In this document: piece after piece, positions 4,739-5,565 of the stretch
How positions within the stretch are numbered: the first letter of the stretch is position 1
Layout of the letters: every line of letters begins with the position of its first letter
NCBI GenBank assembly: GCA_013812465.1
Contig: JACCTK010000398.1
Span: 1 to 5,565 of the forward strand
Source of the DNA: Actinomycetota bacterium
GTDB taxonomy: Bacteria; Actinomycetota; Thermoleophilia; Gaiellales; Gaiellaceae
Length of the DNA stretch: 5,565 nt
Direction of reading: 5' to 3'
Made by a program: the position numbers and the translations under genes
Notes under the pieces: model-generated
Database searches by the model: none
What the model saw: the letters and a program-made list of their open reading frames with translations, nothing else
What the model was told of the DNA's origin: nothing

Positions 4739-5565
4739 ATGGCAAGCACTGCGACAGCAGGCGTCCGGCAGCGCCGCCGAGTTATCCAGCGGCCACGGCT
4801 CCTTGCGCTGCTCGACGAGTCGAAGGCTCGCGTCAGAACGCTCGTGGCCCCGGCGGGATATGGCAAGACGACGCTCGCCGAGCAATGGACCCAAGCGGAG
4901 AGCCGTCGTGGCGGCTGGTTCACCGCGCGTCGCTCGTCCACGGATGTCGCCGCATTGGCGCTCGGGATAGCCCGCGCCTCGACGGATCTCGTGAACGGCT
5001 GCGACGAGCGGCTGCGCGAGCACCTGCGCGCGCTCTCCGGCTCGACGGCGAAGGTCGACGTGCTCGCCGAGATCCTGAGCGAGGATTTGGCCGATTGGCC
5101 GAGCGACAGCTGGCTCGTCATCGACGACTATCAGGAGATCGCGGCGGAGGAGGAAGCCGAGCGCTTCATCTCCGCGCTCGTCGCGGCAACATCCCTCCAG
5201 CTCCTGATCGCCTCGCGTCAGCGGCCTTCGTGGGTCACGGCGCGGCGAATCCTCTACGACGAGGTGCTCGAGCTGAGCCAGACGACGTTGGCCATGGACG
5301 CCCATGAGGCATCGGAGGTGCTGGCCGGACGTAATCCGCCGTCAGCGGCCGGTCTCGTCGCAATTGCCAACGGCTGGCCCGCGGTGATCGGGCTCGCGGG
5401 CGTCTCGAACGCGGAGCTCGAAGATTCGGAGCAGCTGCCGGAGTCGCTCTACCGCTTCTTTGCCGAAGAGGTGTTCGCGTCGTTGGACGACGAGGTGAAA
5501 GCGGGCCTGGCGACACTCTCGGTTGCTCCTGTTCTCGATCGGGAGCTTGCGACGGCGCTTCTCGG
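4739..5565 (+). CDS. MalT/LAL-like STAND ATPase regulator, 3' truncated by window end
   Basis: The frame is open from ATG 4739 to the last base (275 complete codons), so the gene continues beyond the window. The N-terminus has RPRLLALLDESKARVRTLVAPAGYGKTTL: A37-T44 is the Walker A loop (APAGYGKT), with the first Gly replaced by Ala as is common in MalT/LAL proteins. Walker B is WLVIDDY at 125-131, the sensor-like LLIASRQRP lies at 155-163 (R160), and the NGWPAVIGLAG segment starting at N211 matches the conserved GWP motif of the NB-ARC/MalT-type winged-helix region. Family members are large (about 800-1000 residues), with TPR or BTAD repeats and usually a C-terminal LuxR or other effector domain, none visible here. 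They act as ATP-gated transcriptional switches in the cytosol. An in-frame TAG at 4706 and the AGGGA at 4725 support this start. Whether it works with the small LuxR protein upstream is unknown. Confidence 0.88.
   Translation, partial: MASTATAGVRQRRRVIQRPRLLALLDESKARVRTLVAPAGYGKTTLAEQWTQAESRRGGWFTARRSSTDVAALALGIARASTDLVNGCDERLREHLRALSGSTAKVDVLAEILSEDLADWPSDSWLVIDDYQEIAAEEEAERFISALVAATSLQLLIASRQRPSWVTARRILYDEVLELSQTTLAMDAHEASEVLAGRNPPSAAGLVAIANGWPAVIGLAGVSNAELEDSEQLPESLYRFFAEEVFASLDDEVKAGLATLSVAPVLDRELATALL

Noticed and set aside
4214..5305. 363-codon open frame on the - strand across the aldolase end, LuxR gene, terminator and ATPase start
   Set aside because: It runs through three + strand features with strong motif support and through an intrinsic terminator; its low-complexity Arg-rich product shows no family.
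4612..5307. 231-codon + strand frame overlapping the ATPase gene
   Set aside because: It lies in another frame than the Walker A/B-bearing frame from 4739, crosses the terminator, and its product is Arg/Ala/Pro-rich with no motif.
1..5565. CRISPR array, tRNA or rRNA gene, insertion sequence or integrase
   Set aside because: I found no repeat-spacer pattern, no cloverleaf or rRNA-like stretch, and no transposase or recombinase motif in any frame.

Overview
The window reads as a compact, high-GC (about two thirds G+C by eye) bacterial chromosome segment, with every supported gene on the + strand. Frequent GTG starts, 4-10 bp gene overlaps, apparent leaderless promoters and a coenzyme F420 gene set point to Actinomycetota. 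The stand-alone CofE (not the two-domain FbiB of mycobacteria) and the MalT-like ATPase suggest a deep lineage such as Thermoleophilia (Gaiellales/Solirubrobacterales). That taxonomic guess is inference; no rRNA or marker gene is present.

Layout. 1-311: a perfect 17-bp palindrome abutting a small Cys/His-rich protein of unknown function. 312-408: an intergenic gap with a second perfect 17-bp palindrome and a -10-like hexamer. 409-3213: a four-gene overlapping operon, cofC-cofD-npdG-cofE, which activates a phospho-C3 acid, couples it to FO, adds glutamates, and encodes an F420:NADP(H) oxidoreductase. 3238-4293: a class II aldolase-like protein with an unrecognised N-terminal domain of about 170 residues and its own candidate promoter. 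4294-4369: a short regulatory gap with a 9-bp tandem direct repeat. 4370-4642: a 90-residue single-domain LuxR-type DNA-binding protein, closed by a strong hairpin terminator. 4739-5565: the 5' part of a MalT/LAL-like STAND ATPase that runs off the window and has no stop codon in it.

How the genes work together. CofC, CofD and CofE are consecutive steps of F420 assembly, and NpdG links the reduced cofactor to NADP(H). FO synthase (FbiC/CofG-CofH) and the nitroreductase-type dehydro-F420-0 reductase are not here and must be elsewhere if the pathway is complete. The aldolase is of special interest because a class II aldolase has been linked to lactate supply for F420 in methanogens; whether that applies here is speculative. 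The LuxR protein and the ATPase form a separate regulatory block.

The strongest non-gene signal is a repeated promoter layout: TANNNT, then exactly 7 nt, then the start codon, in front of cofC, the aldolase gene and the LuxR gene. It suggests leaderless transcripts. All five genes from cofC to the aldolase start with GTG.
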